64,000 nt of DNA from Prinia subflava (taxonomy: Eukaryota; Chordata; Aves; Passeriformes; Cisticolidae): the NCBI RefSeq assembly GCF_021018805.1, contig NC_086258.1, positions 12,111,100-12,175,099 of the forward strand. Direction: 5' to 3'. How positions within the stretch are numbered: position 1 is the stretch's first letter; each line of letters starts with the position of its first letter. Below, piece by piece: positions 35,191 to 46,280 of the stretch. The translations under genes were made by a program, and so were the position numbers. The notes under the pieces were generated by a model. The model did no database searches. It was given only the letters and a program-made list of their open reading frames with translations, and had not been told where the DNA came from.

Positions 35191-36936
35191 GTGAGTATCC
35201 CTGCCCCTGCTGGCCTCAGCAGTGCCCTGCCTCAGCCAGAGCTCTGCTCGCTGGGGTTTCAGATTAATAATGAGGCTGGTAAGTAATTGCAGATAAATTT
35301 GTAGAGTCGTATCTCTGACTCAGTGGTTTGTGGGTGCAATTAGTTGAGCACTATAAAATTATTAAGAGAGATTCACACATTAATTCAGGCACAATTGCAA
35401 GTCCATGGAGAATGTCTGAACTGCTGTGGATGTTGCATCTTTCCTCTTTGGGGGTTATTTTTGTGTCTCTCCTCCATTTCAGTATGGAGCACAGCACTGA
35501 ATTTGTGAAGGTTTTCCTGTGCTGATCCAGCATTGTCAGGTTCAGTTTTATAACAGTATTTTCATTAACATCCTAAGAGGATTTGGGAAAGCAAAGAAAA
35601 TGAAAACTATTCCTCTTGGAGCTCTTGTGGAAGAGCTCCTCGTGCCTCAGCCCCAGGCGTGTTCCAGGGCTCAGGTGTGATTCCCTTGTGGGGCTGTGCC
35701 CTCCCCCCTTGCCCCTCACACCTTCCCCCATGCTCTGCCATTGCCTCACTTGTTTGCAGGCTGAGCTTCACAGCAAAACACAGAAAAAACCTCTCCAATG
35801 GTGGCTTTGGGTTTCTGTGTGCTGTTTCACTTGTTCCACCAGCACACGGTGGGAGTGGGAAGGGAGGAGGGGGCAGCTTCCCCAGGGACGCTGCTGAGGG
35901 GGGCAGGCAGCAGCTCCTTGCACGCAGGACATTTTCTGTCAGTGCTGAACGAGCACAGCGAGGCTGCAGCCTGCTTTGGCCGTGCTGTGTCATTACTCAC
36001 ACTGGAGCTGTTTGTTCTGTGAGGGGAGGAGGTGTCGGTGGTGCTGGGTTCCCGTGCCAATCCCAGGAACAGGCAGGGCTGGGGGTCTGGCTGTGTGGCC
36101 CTCCCTGCCCTGAGCCCCAGGAGCTGAGTGTGGATCTGGGCAGCCTCCCCTGTGCTGCTGCCCACGTGCCTCAGCAGTGCCAGGAGCTGTTCTGTGTGAG
36201 GAGCAGAAAGTGCTGACACGGGAAAGGCAGAGGGGAGAGGGAGCCTGGGGCATGCAGGGGTCAGGGAAGCCTCTCTCGTAGCTGCAGCCTGGCAGCAAGC
36301 CAGGCCCTCTGCTCCTGGCTCTGCCAAAACCAGCAGCTTCACTCTCTTCAGCACTAAAATATTCTCTTGCATCTCTGCCTACCATCCCCTCCCCTTTCAG
36401 CAGTTAGTTCCCTCCTTCACCTTCCCCTCCTGATGAAAAATGCACGATCCTGTCTGGGGCAGAGCCGTGCCACAGGGAGCTGGTGCCAAGTCAGGGTTTC
36501 CTCCCTTCCATTTTCACTTTCTCCACGTGGATCCTCCCAGGGTGGCCCCAGAATGTCAGCCTGGAGCCTGAGCTGGTGTCAGGCAAGCCCTGAGCTCCCC
36601 CTGAGCCCAGCCAGGAACCTGCCCTGTGCTCCCAGGGGCTGCCCTGAGGCTGGGCTGGCTGCAGCAGGAGACAGAAATGTGCTGGGGAGGTTTAACGTGG
36701 CACAGAGATGTCTCCTTTGAGCTCACATTTCCTGCTGTTTGTGGCAGAGGCTTCCCTGCTCTGTCCCTGTGGGGCTGTCTGGTTCCAGCCCCCAGGAAGG
36801 GCTTGAGCTTTATTTGGCTTCTCAAATGGAAACCAGGTTGGAGAAAAATGGTTGAGAAATGAAAGGTTTATCATCACTGGAGGAACAAATGTGTGTGTTG
36901 TGGTTCTCACTGTGGTTTTCTTGGTCTCTTTTTCAG
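35191..36936. other. RPTOR: RPTOR intron 13
   Basis: Unique GC-rich sequence, AT-richer at 35280-35620. No transposon, array or exon is seen. Confidence 0.8.
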
Positions 36937-37011
36937 TCGTGCCAGGCTGACCTGGTGAAGGACAATGGACACAAGTATTTCCTCTCAGTCCTGGCAGATC
37001 CTTACATGCCA
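36937..37011 (+). CDS. RPTOR: RPTOR exon 14 (residues 504-528)
   Basis: This exon has 75 nt and 25 codons, phase 0/0, acceptor tttcag|tcg and donor cca|gtaagg. It encodes SCQADLVKDNGHKYF and LSVLADPYMP. It is the first of four consecutive phase 0/0 exons (14-17) that are skipped together in the known short raptor isoform. Confidence 0.97.
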
Positions 37012-37525
37012 GTAAGGACAAGTCCTGTTTGTTCAGAGTCTTTAGCGTTTGCCTGCCCTGTTTTAGCTGTGCTGCTGTTGTGGTGCCACGTGGGGCTGCC
37101 CCCTCCAGTGGCACCCGGTGCTGTTCTGCAGTCCCTGCTGGGCTGTGTGACACAGGCAGCCTCACCAGCCAGGGCTTTGCAGACCCGTTTGGAGTTCTGA
37201 AGGCAGAGTCTCTGTGAGGGTGGGAGCTGGGGCTCCAGGATGGCTGCAGGAGCAGGGAATTGCCCCATAGCTCTGGCAATTCCCTCTGCAGCAGCTGGGC
37301 TCCCATCAGGGGTGTTTGGGGCTCTCCCCATGGCAGGGCCAGGCTGGCTGGGAGGATGCTGGGGAAGTGTCTGGGGTGTAACAGGGCTGATGCCAAGAAA
37401 GGGGAAAGAGAGCTGGAATTTCCTCTTCACGTGGCACGAAGAGCTCTTGGGATAATGCCATGTTTCAGGGGCCTGCAGCTGCCCCTGCCCTGTTCTCAGT
37501 AACCCTCAGTGTGTGTTGTTTCCAG
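37012..37525. other. RPTOR: RPTOR intron 14
   Basis: A 514-bp intron of unique sequence with nothing else recognisable. Confidence 0.85.
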
Positions 37526-37591
37526 GCTGAGCACAGGACGATGACAGCCTTCATCCTGGCTGTGATTGTCAACAACTACAACACTGGGCAG
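37526..37591 (+). CDS. RPTOR: RPTOR exon 15 (residues 529-550)
   Basis: This exon has 66 nt and 22 codons, phase 0/0, acceptor ttccag|gct and donor cag|gtgagt. It encodes AEHRTMTAFILAVIVN followed by NYNTGQ; I recall SYHTGQ in human, so the turn after the helix has diverged slightly. It is part of the skippable 14-17 cassette. Confidence 0.97.
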
Positions 37592-38158
37592 GTGAGTCCC
37601 AGCAGCCTTTTCATCCTCTCCCCCCTCTCTCTGCCTCATGCCTCTGCTTTGATCAAAGTGTCCTGGCTTGCATTAAAGCCCAAACCTGAACCTGGACACA
37701 GAACTAGGACATTGGGTTTTGTTATTTCTGTGTTAAGAGAGGAATTGGGCTGCAGGTGTGACAGGCATTCTGCACCCAGCACCTGGCAGAGGGGCACAAG
37801 GACAAGAGTCCCTTCACAGCCACTGGCACAGAAAGAGTCCCTGGTCCTGTCCAGTGGCACCCTGATGGCTGGGAATGGTCTCTGCGTTGAGCCATAAACC
37901 TTGGGGCTCTGACAGGTGCAAGGAATGTTTCCAAAGAGGAAAAACCAAGCTTTAGCATTACAGAAAGCATTTTAATGCTCGACTATTTCATCAACTCTAG
38001 CTGCCTTTCCCTTCATGCTGCTGGTGTTCTGTAACAAAACCAGTCTGGAACCACTGATCATTTTCTCTTGGCTTCCTGACTCCTTCAGAAACATTCTCCC
38101 TGTGTGGGGACGAGGTGGGAAGCCGTCCCCCCAACACAAGGCGTGGTGTGTGTTGCAG
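37592..38158. other. RPTOR: RPTOR intron 15
   Basis: A 567-bp intron of unique sequence. No repeat is recognised. Confidence 0.85.
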
Positions 38159-38350
38159 GAGGCCTGCCTGCAGGGGAACCTGATCGCCATCTGCCTGGAG
38201 CAGCTCAGCGACCCGCACCCGCTCCTGCGGCAGTGGGTGGCCATTTGTCTGGGCAGGATCTGGCAGAACTTCGACTCAGCCCGCTGGTGTGGAGTGAGAG
38301 ACAGCGCCCATGAGAAGCTCTACAGCCTCCTCTCAGATCCAATCCCAGAG
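38159..38350 (+). CDS. RPTOR: RPTOR exon 16 (residues 551-614)
   Basis: The longest coding exon in the window: 192 nt, 64 codons, phase 0/0, acceptor ttgcag|gag and donor gag|gtaaaa. It encodes EACLQGNLIAICLEQL, HPLLRQWVAICLGRIW and EKLYSLLSDPIPE. The alternating amphipathic helices are HEAT-type, and the helix LLRQWVAICLG is typical of the family. I see one change from human, Ser567 where human has Asn (EQLSDPHP). Confidence 0.97.
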
Positions 38351-39356
38351 GTAAAAATCCAGCTCTCCTGCTGAACGCCACTCGAGTTGGCAGAAGGACA
38401 GGAGTTCTGCAAAGCAGGACACGACTTCTAGAGCGTTGTGTTTGTGTCTGGTTCAGAGAAAGATCTTGCTGCTGTTGCTTCAAGGTGATGCAAATCAAAC
38501 AAGCCCTGCAGGAGGAGCTTCCAAAGAAGTGCAGAGGGAGTTCATAGAGCCCCAGAGCCCTGGGACCTGGGCACTGCAGTTAGGAAATGCCATAGGTTTT
38601 CCTTCCTTGCATATCAGAAACTGTTAAAAATGTGATCCCAAAACTCACTGTGTTTTGCAAAAAACCTTCTAATCTTTTTTGTCCAAGTGTGAAAACTCCT
38701 CTCCCCCTGCTCATTGTGAAAATGCATCTTTAATTGGCTGTGTTTTACCTTTGTGGCACTCCCAGGAGAGGAGGGATTGTGCAGGGCCTGGCAGTGACTG
38801 ACAGAGCCCATCAGACCCAGCACACACACTGGGAGAAGGGAGCTGAGATAAACAGCTCTGATAACGTGCAGAGATTAGAGATGAGGTTCCCTTCCACATC
38901 CACTCTCTGTCCTGCATCCTCCTTCTCTTGCACCTGGCCCTGTGCTCCCCACTTTTTGAGCAGTGTTTCTGCAGAAATGGGGTTTCCAAAGTTTTCCCTG
39001 ATTTTTCTCCTTTTTTCCATCATCTACCTTCCCATAAGCCCGTACCCGAGGACTGTACTCAGCACCCCTATAAAGGATCCACATCCCAACAGGAGCCCTG
39101 TGTACCTTACTCCTGTTAATTAATATTCAAAGCAGCACCAACTGGAAGAGTCACCCATGGGAAGGTCACTGAGTGTTGAGGGAAATGAAACATATCCTGC
39201 ATCTGTGAATGTCTGAATCTCCGTCTGCTGGGGCTGTGGCTCCCCACGGGCTCCCTGCTCACCCAGCAGGAGCTGAGGTGTGCAGCGCCCGTTTGTGGGG
39301 ACAGACGAGCCCCCCGTGGCAGCAGGGGACACAGGCAGGGCTCTCTGTGTCCCCAG
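38351..39356. other. RPTOR: RPTOR intron 16
   Basis: Unique intron sequence with no array or transposon recognised. Confidence 0.85.
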
Positions 39357-39497
39357 GTTCGCTGTGCCGCCGTCTTTGCCCTGGGCACCTTCGTGGGCAA
39401 CTCAGCGGAGCGCACGGACCACTCGACCACCATCGACCACAACGTGGCCATGATGCTGGCCCAGCTCATCAACGACGGCAGCCCCATGGTCCGCAAG
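39357..39497 (+). CDS. RPTOR: RPTOR exon 17 (residues 615-661)
   Basis: This exon has 141 nt and 47 codons, phase 0/0, acceptor cccag|gtt and donor aag|gtagcc. It encodes VRCAAVFALGTFVGN, ERTDHSTTIDHNVAMMLAQL and INDGSPMVRK, a HEAT repeat. Human reads VSDGSPMVRK, so IN replaces VS. The GTAGCC donor lacks the usual purine-A-G at +3 to +6 and is the weakest in the window. This could favour skipping at the end of the 14-17 cassette, but that is inference. Confidence 0.96.
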
Positions 39498-40853
39498 GTA
39501 GCCGGGGTGGGGACACGGGTGTGAGCCAGCAGGAGCCAGCAGGAGCCACCAGGAGCCCACCAGGAGCAGTTCACTGTCTGCAGTACAAACCCAGTTGTAG
39601 ATTCAAGGCCCACGTGGGCACACACTGCTGGGCTGGCTGAGCTCACAGAGACTGGCACAGCTCTGGCAAGGCATCACTGTGCCTCCTTTATCTAGGTTTG
39701 GCATTCCTGGTAGTGAGTTTCTCAGGCTCTTCTCTTCCCATATTTAGCCCTGTTTTTCTCAGTAACCTTGACGAATTTCTGAGGGCTCTAATAACAAAAC
39801 TGCAGGTGGTTTGATGAGATCACTCACAAGCAGTTTGGCTGGTGCATCAGAATGGCCTGCACAGATGCATTGCTACAGGCTGGGCTGTGCTCAGCCCTGC
39901 TCTGGGCTCCCACAGCTGCCCTGAGCCTGCCCAGGGAGTTTGTGCAGAGAATGTGAGAGCTCTGCTCACTGGAAAGGTCTCCCTGCCCTTAGAGCCCCAG
40001 AGCAGCTCTCCAGGATTGGGAGAGTTACAGTTTCTGATGCACCATCGTACATCAATAGTGCATTAGATGGTTTTTGACATTCTGGATTGTTTTTGAGGGC
40101 TGTTCTGAAGTGTCCTAATGTTTGTGTTTACTTGACTGGAACATCAACACCCTGGCAGTTGTCACCGGCGTGGCAAAGATTCATTTCTGTTGTCTCGTTC
40201 CAGCATTTAATCAGTTTAATTCAAGAGAGAGCTGCGTGTCACACTGACTGCTCTGTGAGATTCATAAATCTCTCCTTGGGAGATCAGTCCCTGAGCAGAG
40301 GCAGCAGCCAAAGCCAGCTCTGTCTGCTGTTCCCAGGGGCCAGAGGTGTCTCTGGAGGGGCTGAGTTCTGTGCAGGGCTGGGCAGTGCCAGGAGGGTCCG
40401 GCTGTGCCACGGGGGGCTGAGAACCCCCAGCCCTGGCACGGCCCCTGTCTCTGAGGCAGCCACACACATCCCAGGGGCTGGGCCAGGCCAGGGCTGCCTG
40501 GGACAGGACATCAGCCTGGCAAACTTGGGCAGAGTCAGCAGAGCACCCCTGGGTGGTTTGGGTTGGAAGGGACCCTAAAGCTCATCCTGTTCCAGCCCCT
40601 GCTGTCCATGGGACACCTCCCACCAGAGCAGGCTGCTCCAAAGGGAGGAAGCCTGTCCGGGTAGAAAAGGCTCGTGAGGAATTAAGTGTGAGACAGGGTC
40701 CTCTGGCTTTCTGCAGTTCAGCCCTTGAATTAAGGAAGAATTCTCACCCTGGATGGCCCCCCAGTAACACCAACAATGTTTGTCAGTGTTTGCCTTCAGT
40801 CCCTTGTTTCTCACCTGTGTAACCATGAGATGTTTCTCGTGCTCTTTCCCCAG
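39498..40853. other. RPTOR: RPTOR intron 17
   Basis: A CR1 fragment lies near 40.6 kb. The rest is unique sequence. Confidence 0.85.
40545..40645 (-). mobile_element. CR1 LINE 3'-end fragment
   Basis: Antisense CR1: 'ggtttgggttggaagggacc', 'ctaaagctcatcctgttcca', 'gggacacctcccaccagagc' and 'aggctgctccaaa'. Well preserved but short. Confidence 0.8.
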
Positions 40854-40971
40854 GAGCTGGTGGTGGCCCTGAGTCACCTGGTGGTTCAGTACGAGAGCAA
40901 TTTCTGCACTGTGGCCTTGCAGTTCATAGAAGAGGAGAAGAATTACCCTCTCCCTTCTCCAGCTGCTCCAG
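40854..40971 (+). CDS. RPTOR: RPTOR exon 18 (residues 662-701)
   Basis: This exon has 118 nt. It starts in phase 0 (ccccag|gag) and ends with the first base of Glu701 (ccag|gtgggg). It encodes ELVVALSHLVVQYESNF and TVALQFIEEEKNYPLPSPAAP. The first part closes the HEAT block. The end starts a flexible Pro-rich region with Ser696-Pro697, a reported proline-directed phosphosite. The tail reads PAAP where I recall PATT in human. Confidence 0.96.
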
Positions 40972-42235
40972 GTGGGGGCTTGGCTTTGGCTGGGCAGGGG
41001 ATGTAGGGCCTGAAAGTACTTGGGAATTATGTAAGGAGTTTTCCTAACACAGTGACTTCTTGCTGTTGGGGATTTATTAAAGAGCCCTGTTGTGACATGG
41101 TGAGTGACCAGGAGGGGAGATCTGGTGTCTCTTCAGCCCCGTGAGATGTTACTCTGGAGAAATCCATCCTCCACCTAAGCCTTGGCTGTAGCTCAGCAGG
41201 AACCTCCTCTCCCATTCAGAGAGATTCCCTTCAGCTCCAGGCTGAAGGATATTGGTCAGGGCACACACAGGCTTATTTTCTTCTTCCCCTCTGGAATCAC
41301 ACCTGAACATTCAGTGTCACGTTGACCTGGTGAGAGCTCCAGCACTCCATGAACCAGCCCTGCTGCTGTGAGGGCCAGACAAGGAAGGGAGGAACTCTGT
41401 GCCCTGAGCTGTGGCCTCATCCCTTTTGTTGTGTCTGTGGCTTTATGTGAAGAATGAAATATCCTGGTGAAGTTGTCTGTAACCTCACCTTTTCTTTAGA
41501 TGTAAACTGCAGTGGAAATCTTGACGGATAACAGGAGAGTCTTACAGACAAGACTGTGCTGTCTCTGCACAGAGTGGTTTGGTCTCTCTGTCCTCTGAAT
41601 AACTGCATCATATTGGAAAATGAGCTCCTCCCCATCTGCTGCAGGAAATAAACCCTGCACGCAGTTTATACAGTGCTTTTCCTGGTCCAAAAGAACCCTG
41701 AAGTGGGGTGCTCTGGAGGCATTGGCCCCTCACCACAGTGCAGCCACTCTGCAGGGAAACAGAGCAGCTCTTCTGAGGCCCTGGGACTGTGTGTGCTCAG
41801 GGTGAAATACGACTTGAAATCAGGCCTCAAATTTGGTGAGGAAACCAGAATTTTCATAGCTCCTGATGATGAGAAAATGCAGGGGGGGGTTCAGTGGGCA
41901 GCAGCAGAGAAGAGCTGGCCAAAGTGCCCCAGACTGTCCTGGCACAGGGGCTGGGCAGTGGCCCAGCACCACCTGCAGAGCAGAGTCACCAGGGCCCCTG
42001 GGGGGCTCTGGCAGGGCTGGGCTCACCCGGCCTTGCTGGGTGTCCCAAAGCCCAGCGTGGGCAGCAGAGACAGGAGCCGTGCTGGATCTGCTCCCAAGCC
42101 TTGTTCCTCTTTAGCCTGGAGAATCACAGATGCCGTTCCCGTGGGTGGTGTGTCAGGCCTGGTTTGTGTTTGGGAGGTGTCCCCAGTGCTGTGAGGGTTC
42201 AGTTCCAGCTGTGACTGCTCTGCTCTTGCCCGCAG
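40972..42235. other. RPTOR: RPTOR intron 18
   Basis: Unique sequence with an eight-G run at about 41882-41889. No transposon or array is recognised. Confidence 0.8.
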
Positions 42236-42376
42236 AGGGCGGGAGCCTGACGCCGGTGCGGGACGGGCCCTGCACGCCACGGCTGCGCTCCGTCAGCTCC
42301 TACGGCAACATCCGCGCCGTCACCACGGCCAGGAACCTCAACAAGTCCCTGCAGAACCTCAGCCTCAACGAGGAGT
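42236..42376 (+). CDS. RPTOR: RPTOR exon 19 (residues 701-748), phosphosite cluster
   Basis: This exon has 141 nt, from the last two bases of Glu701 (cgcag|ag) to the first base of Ser748 (gagt|gtaagg). It encodes GGSLTPVRDGPCTPR, LRSVSSYGNIRAV and NLNKSLQNLSLNEE. RLRSVSSYGN holds Ser719, Ser721 and Ser722, the known RSK and AMPK sites, all intact. Thr706-Pro707 is also present. Apparent changes from human are Gly711 for Ser, Thr731 for Ala and Asn734 for Ser. Confidence 0.96.
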
Positions 42377-42801
42377 GTAAGGAACCCTTCCCACTGCTCC
42401 CGCTTCCCGTGCCCCTTGTGCCAGCCAGGAAACACCACGGGCAGGACAGGACGGGCTGGAACCAGAGCTTCAGCCCAAACTGTCCGGCTCCGAGGCTCGG
42501 ATGAGGAGTCCCCTCATAATTAGTTGCAATTTTCTGGTCATTAGCATTGATTTTCTGAGTGTTTGGGGACTAAAAATGTGCCTTCCAGCTTCCAAGTATA
42601 AGTGGATTTTAACTCAGTCTTTTGCTTATTCTGTGTTTAATCACTCGGTATTAAAAAGGGGAATTGTGGCTTTGCCCCCTGGGTGAGGGGTTTCCTTCGC
42701 TGAGTGTGGCAGGATTTAGAAAAGGGCTGTTATCTGTTGTCTGGGTGAGAATTGTTCTCCTGCCAGTCCTCATTCCAGCATCTGCTGTTCTGTCCTGGCA
42801 G
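42377..42801. other. RPTOR: RPTOR intron 19
   Basis: A 425-bp intron, the shortest in the window, with nothing else recognisable. Confidence 0.85.
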
Positions 42802-42960
42802 CTGGAAGCTCTGTGGCGTTCTCCCCTGGGAACCTGAGCACGAGCAGCAGTGCCAGCAGCACGCTGGGCAGCCCCGAGAACGAGGAGTACATCCTGTCCT
42901 TCGAGACCATCGACAAGATGAGAAGAGTCAGCTCCTACTCCTCCCTCAACTCCCTCATAG
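42802..42960 (+). CDS. RPTOR: RPTOR exon 20 (residues 748-801), AMPK site Ser792
   Basis: This exon has 159 nt, from the last two bases of Ser748 (ggcag|ct) to the first base of Gly801 (catag|gtgagc). It encodes a Ser-rich stretch (FSPGNLSTSSSASSTLGSP), then EYILSFETIDK and MRRVSSYSSLNSLI. Ser792 keeps the AMPK consensus: Met787 at -5, Arg789 at -3 and Leu796 at +4. Phosphorylation there recruits 14-3-3 and inhibits mTORC1. Val790 replaces the Ala I recall in human, and Tyr777 replaces His. Confidence 0.97.
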
Positions 42961-44067
42961 GTGAGCACAGCCCCTCCTGCCCTGGGTCCTGGCTCCAGCA
43001 GTTCTCTCCCTGTTGTGCGTGGCTGGGTCACCCCAGTGGAGGGATGGGAGTGGGAGCTGTTGGCTCCAGTTCTGAGCTTCACTGCAATCCTGTTAGGAAC
43101 TCGGGCACAAAAATGTGGGGGCCACAACAGCTTTGCTTTAAACTACCTGAGGCTTTTTAAACAGTCTGAGCCATTTTGGCACCACATCACAGGCACCATG
43201 CAGAAGGACCTGGCTTTTGGAATGGCCTCCTTCCAGGGAAAGCAGCATGCACAGGGAAGTGCTGGGGGAAGTCTCTCGATTTCCTCTGTAATCAGTAAAT
43301 GGGCCCATATTTTCACAAATCAGGGCAGAGAGAGCAACTCAGGGAGAAATCACCTGGGTGATAGAACTGCCTTGACCAAAGAAACATTTTCTCTGCTCTG
43401 TTTTCTAGGAGAATTAATGGTGATTTGGCTCTCTCGAGTTGAAAGATTCAAGGATTGTAATTACTGAGCCCCTGTGGCAGTTTAAAATCATGAGTTCATT
43501 AGGAACTTGATCAGTTAATTTGCTTTTGATTATCAGTAATGACATTGGATCTTCTGAAGCATGGCAGGGATGTTAGGAAATTCTCTCCATCTTGAGCTAG
43601 GACTTGAGTTTTCCCGTTCCCACTGGTGTCTGCTTGATGGCTGGTGTGTGTCTCACAAGAGCTGTGCAGCACAGCTGGAAAAGGCTCTGGAGAGGAGCTG
43701 GAGGTGGTGAGGGGAGCCTTGGAAAGAGAGAGCAGCTCTCCAAGGCATCCCTCATTCCTGTTCCATCAAAGAGCTCAGACCCAGCTGGAAACGCAGAGCT
43801 TAGAGAAGTGTTTAAAATTCATGACTCGCACAGAATCCCATTACCTCCCCATTTGCCTGCTGCAAGCCAGGCTTTTCTCATTCCTTCTGAAGCCTCCCCA
43901 TCCTGCAGCCCTGTCTGCTGCTCCCCGAGGAGAGGAGCCACAGCCCCAGCCACCCCCACAGCTCTGCAGCCCGGGCTGACCCCGTTCCTCCGTGTCCTGA
44001 CGTGCCCTGGGCTGCTGCAGGGGAGCTGGGGGAGCCCAGGGGGCAGAGACTTGAGACTGAGGGAATG

Positions 44068-44094
44068 CTCTGCTCTGCTCTGCTCTGCTCTGTC
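44068..44094. repeat. CTCTG pentanucleotide microsatellite
   Basis: Five uninterrupted copies of 'ctctg'. Confidence 0.9.
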
Positions 44095-44295
44095 TTCTGG
44101 AAGAGGAGATGGGGCTCTGGCTCTCCAGTAACTCCTCTGCCAAGCATCTGAGACAGCCAGAGCAACAAAAAAGGTGTTTGGGGCCTGTGAGGAGGCTCCA
44201 AGTGAAGCAGAAATCTGGTCTGTAAGAGTGAAAGGAGAAATTTTCAGCCACAGTTTGTGTTCTGTGCTCTGCATTCCCTAAGCTGATTCACTGAT

Positions 44296-44455
44296 CACAG
44301 AATTCTGAATGGTTTGGGTTGGGAGGGACCCTAAAGCCCATCCAGTGCCACCCCTTGCCATGGGCAGGGACACCTCCCACTGCCCCAGGGTGCTCCAAGC
44401 CTGTCCAAGCTGGCCTTGGACACTTCCAGGGATCCAGGAGCAGCCACAGCCTGCT
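44296..44455 (-). mobile_element. CR1 LINE 3'-end fragment
   Basis: A well-preserved antisense CR1 end: 'cacagaattctgaatggttt', 'gggttgggagggaccctaaa', 'ccatgggcagggacacctcc' and 'ctggccttggacacttcc'. Confidence 0.85.
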
Positions 44456-45433
44456 GATGCTCAGGTCTTTGTTCCTCTCTGGCAGTTTCAGGAACTTGGT
44501 GTGTGAGAGATTGTTCTGGATCAGCCTCTGACTGGCACCATACAATGTACTTCTTCCCAAAAACTTGAGGAGAACCTCTCCATTCCTCCTTGTCCCATTT
44601 TACAAACAGTTCCTCAGCTACCTGTGGGCCAAATGTCCCCGTTATGGCTCCCCAAATGCAGCAGACACGCTCTCAGCGAGCTCGGTGTTCTCTGGCAGCT
44701 GCTCCTTGGCCACACAGGCCAGTACCAGGAGAGACATTTATTTCTGGCCCAGTTTTCCAGCTGGCAAGAGGCAGTTTGTGGTTAGTCAACAAAGACATCA
44801 TTTTGGAGGGGAAGCTGAGCCTTGCTGCTTTTCCATACAGCCACTCATTAATCTTGGTGTCCTGGAAATGTTCAGTTTCAAGATAGGAAAAGGGATGGAA
44901 TTAAGATGGGGGTTTGCATACCTCGAGGCAGATTATTCATATCCAAACTGCACGATGAAAGCCTTTGTCCTACAGAGAGCTTCGCTGGAAAGATTATCTT
45001 AAGGAGTGATCAAAGAAGGAGGAAAATAAATCTTGGAGCAATGAAATGCTGGGGAATTGTTGTGTTTTCCAGCAGGAGAGGCTGGGGGTGGAGAACTCTT
45101 TGCCATTTCCTAGGATCTGCCTCAGAGGTTGCTGCAGTGAGGGTGAGGAGAGCAGAGGTGGAGGTGGACAGTGAGGTGCAGGAGAGAGTCTGGGGGCAGG
45201 GGAGCCTCCTGCTCCCCTGTGTTAATGCACTGAGATAAAGGAGCTGGCAGCCAGCAGCGCTGGTGCCTGGGGCAGGCACAGCACCAAACCCCAGGGGTTT
45301 GCGTGGGGGTTGGCAGTGGGAATGTGCTGCTCACAGGGGATGTGTCCCCAGCGGTGACACCAGCTCTGGACAGGGACACCTGCTCTGAGACACCTCCCTC
45401 TAGTGAGCTGTGCTGGGGCTTGTGTGGAAGCAC

Positions 45434-46280
45434 GGGGAGCTCCAGCTGTGTCGGGGAGCTCCAGCTGTGCCAGGGAGCCCCAGCTGTGCCGGGGAGCTCC
45501 AGCTGTGCCAGGAGGCTCCAGCTGTGCCAGGGAGCTCCAGCTGTGCCGGGCTGTGCCAGGGAGCTCCAGCTGTGCCAGGAGGCTCCAGCTGTACCAGGGA
45601 GCCCCAGCTGTGCCAGGGAGCTCCAGCTGTGCCAGGAGGCTCCAGCTGTACCAGGGAGCCCCAGCTGTGCCAGGGAGCTCCAGCTGTGCCGGGGAGCCCC
45701 AGCTGTGCCGGGGAGCCCCAGCTGTGCCGGGGAGCTCCAGCTGTGCCGGGGAGCTCCAGCTGTACCAGGGAGCCCCAGCTGTGCCGGGGAGCTCCAGCTG
45801 TGCCGGGGAGCTCCAGCTGTGCCGGGGAGCCCCAGCTGTGCCGGGGAGCTCCAGCTGTGCCGGGGAGCTCCAGCTGTACCAGGGAGCCCCAGCTGTGCCG
45901 GGGAGCTCCAGCTGTGCCGGGGAGCCCCAGCTGTGCCAGGGAGCCCCAGCTGTGTCGGGGAGCCCCAGCTGTGCCAAGGAGCCCCAGCTGTGCCGGGGAG
46001 CTCCAGCTGTGCCGGGGAGCTCCAGCTGTACCAGGGAGCCCCAGCTGTGCCGGGGAGCTCCAGCTGTGCCGGGGAGCTCCAGCTGTGCCGGGGAGCTCCA
46101 GCTGTGCCGGGGAGCTCCAGCTGTGCCGGGGAGCTCCAGCTGTGCCGGGGAGCCCCAGCTGTGCCGGGGAGCTCCAGCTGTGCCGGGGAGCTCCAGCTGT
46201 ACCAGGGAGCCCCAGCTGTGCCGGGGAGCTCCAGCTGTGCCGGGGAGCTCCAGCTGTGCCAGGGAGCTCCAGCTGTGCCC
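45434..46280. repeat. 19-bp minisatellite, about 45 copies
   Basis: The unit is 'gagctccagctgtgccggg' with a 'gagcccc' or 'ccagg' variant. A 19-bp period shifts the frame by one each copy, and the unit lacks a stop in any phase. All six frames are therefore nearly open, giving spurious frames of 298-501 codons on both strands. No protein should be called from it. Confidence 0.97.
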
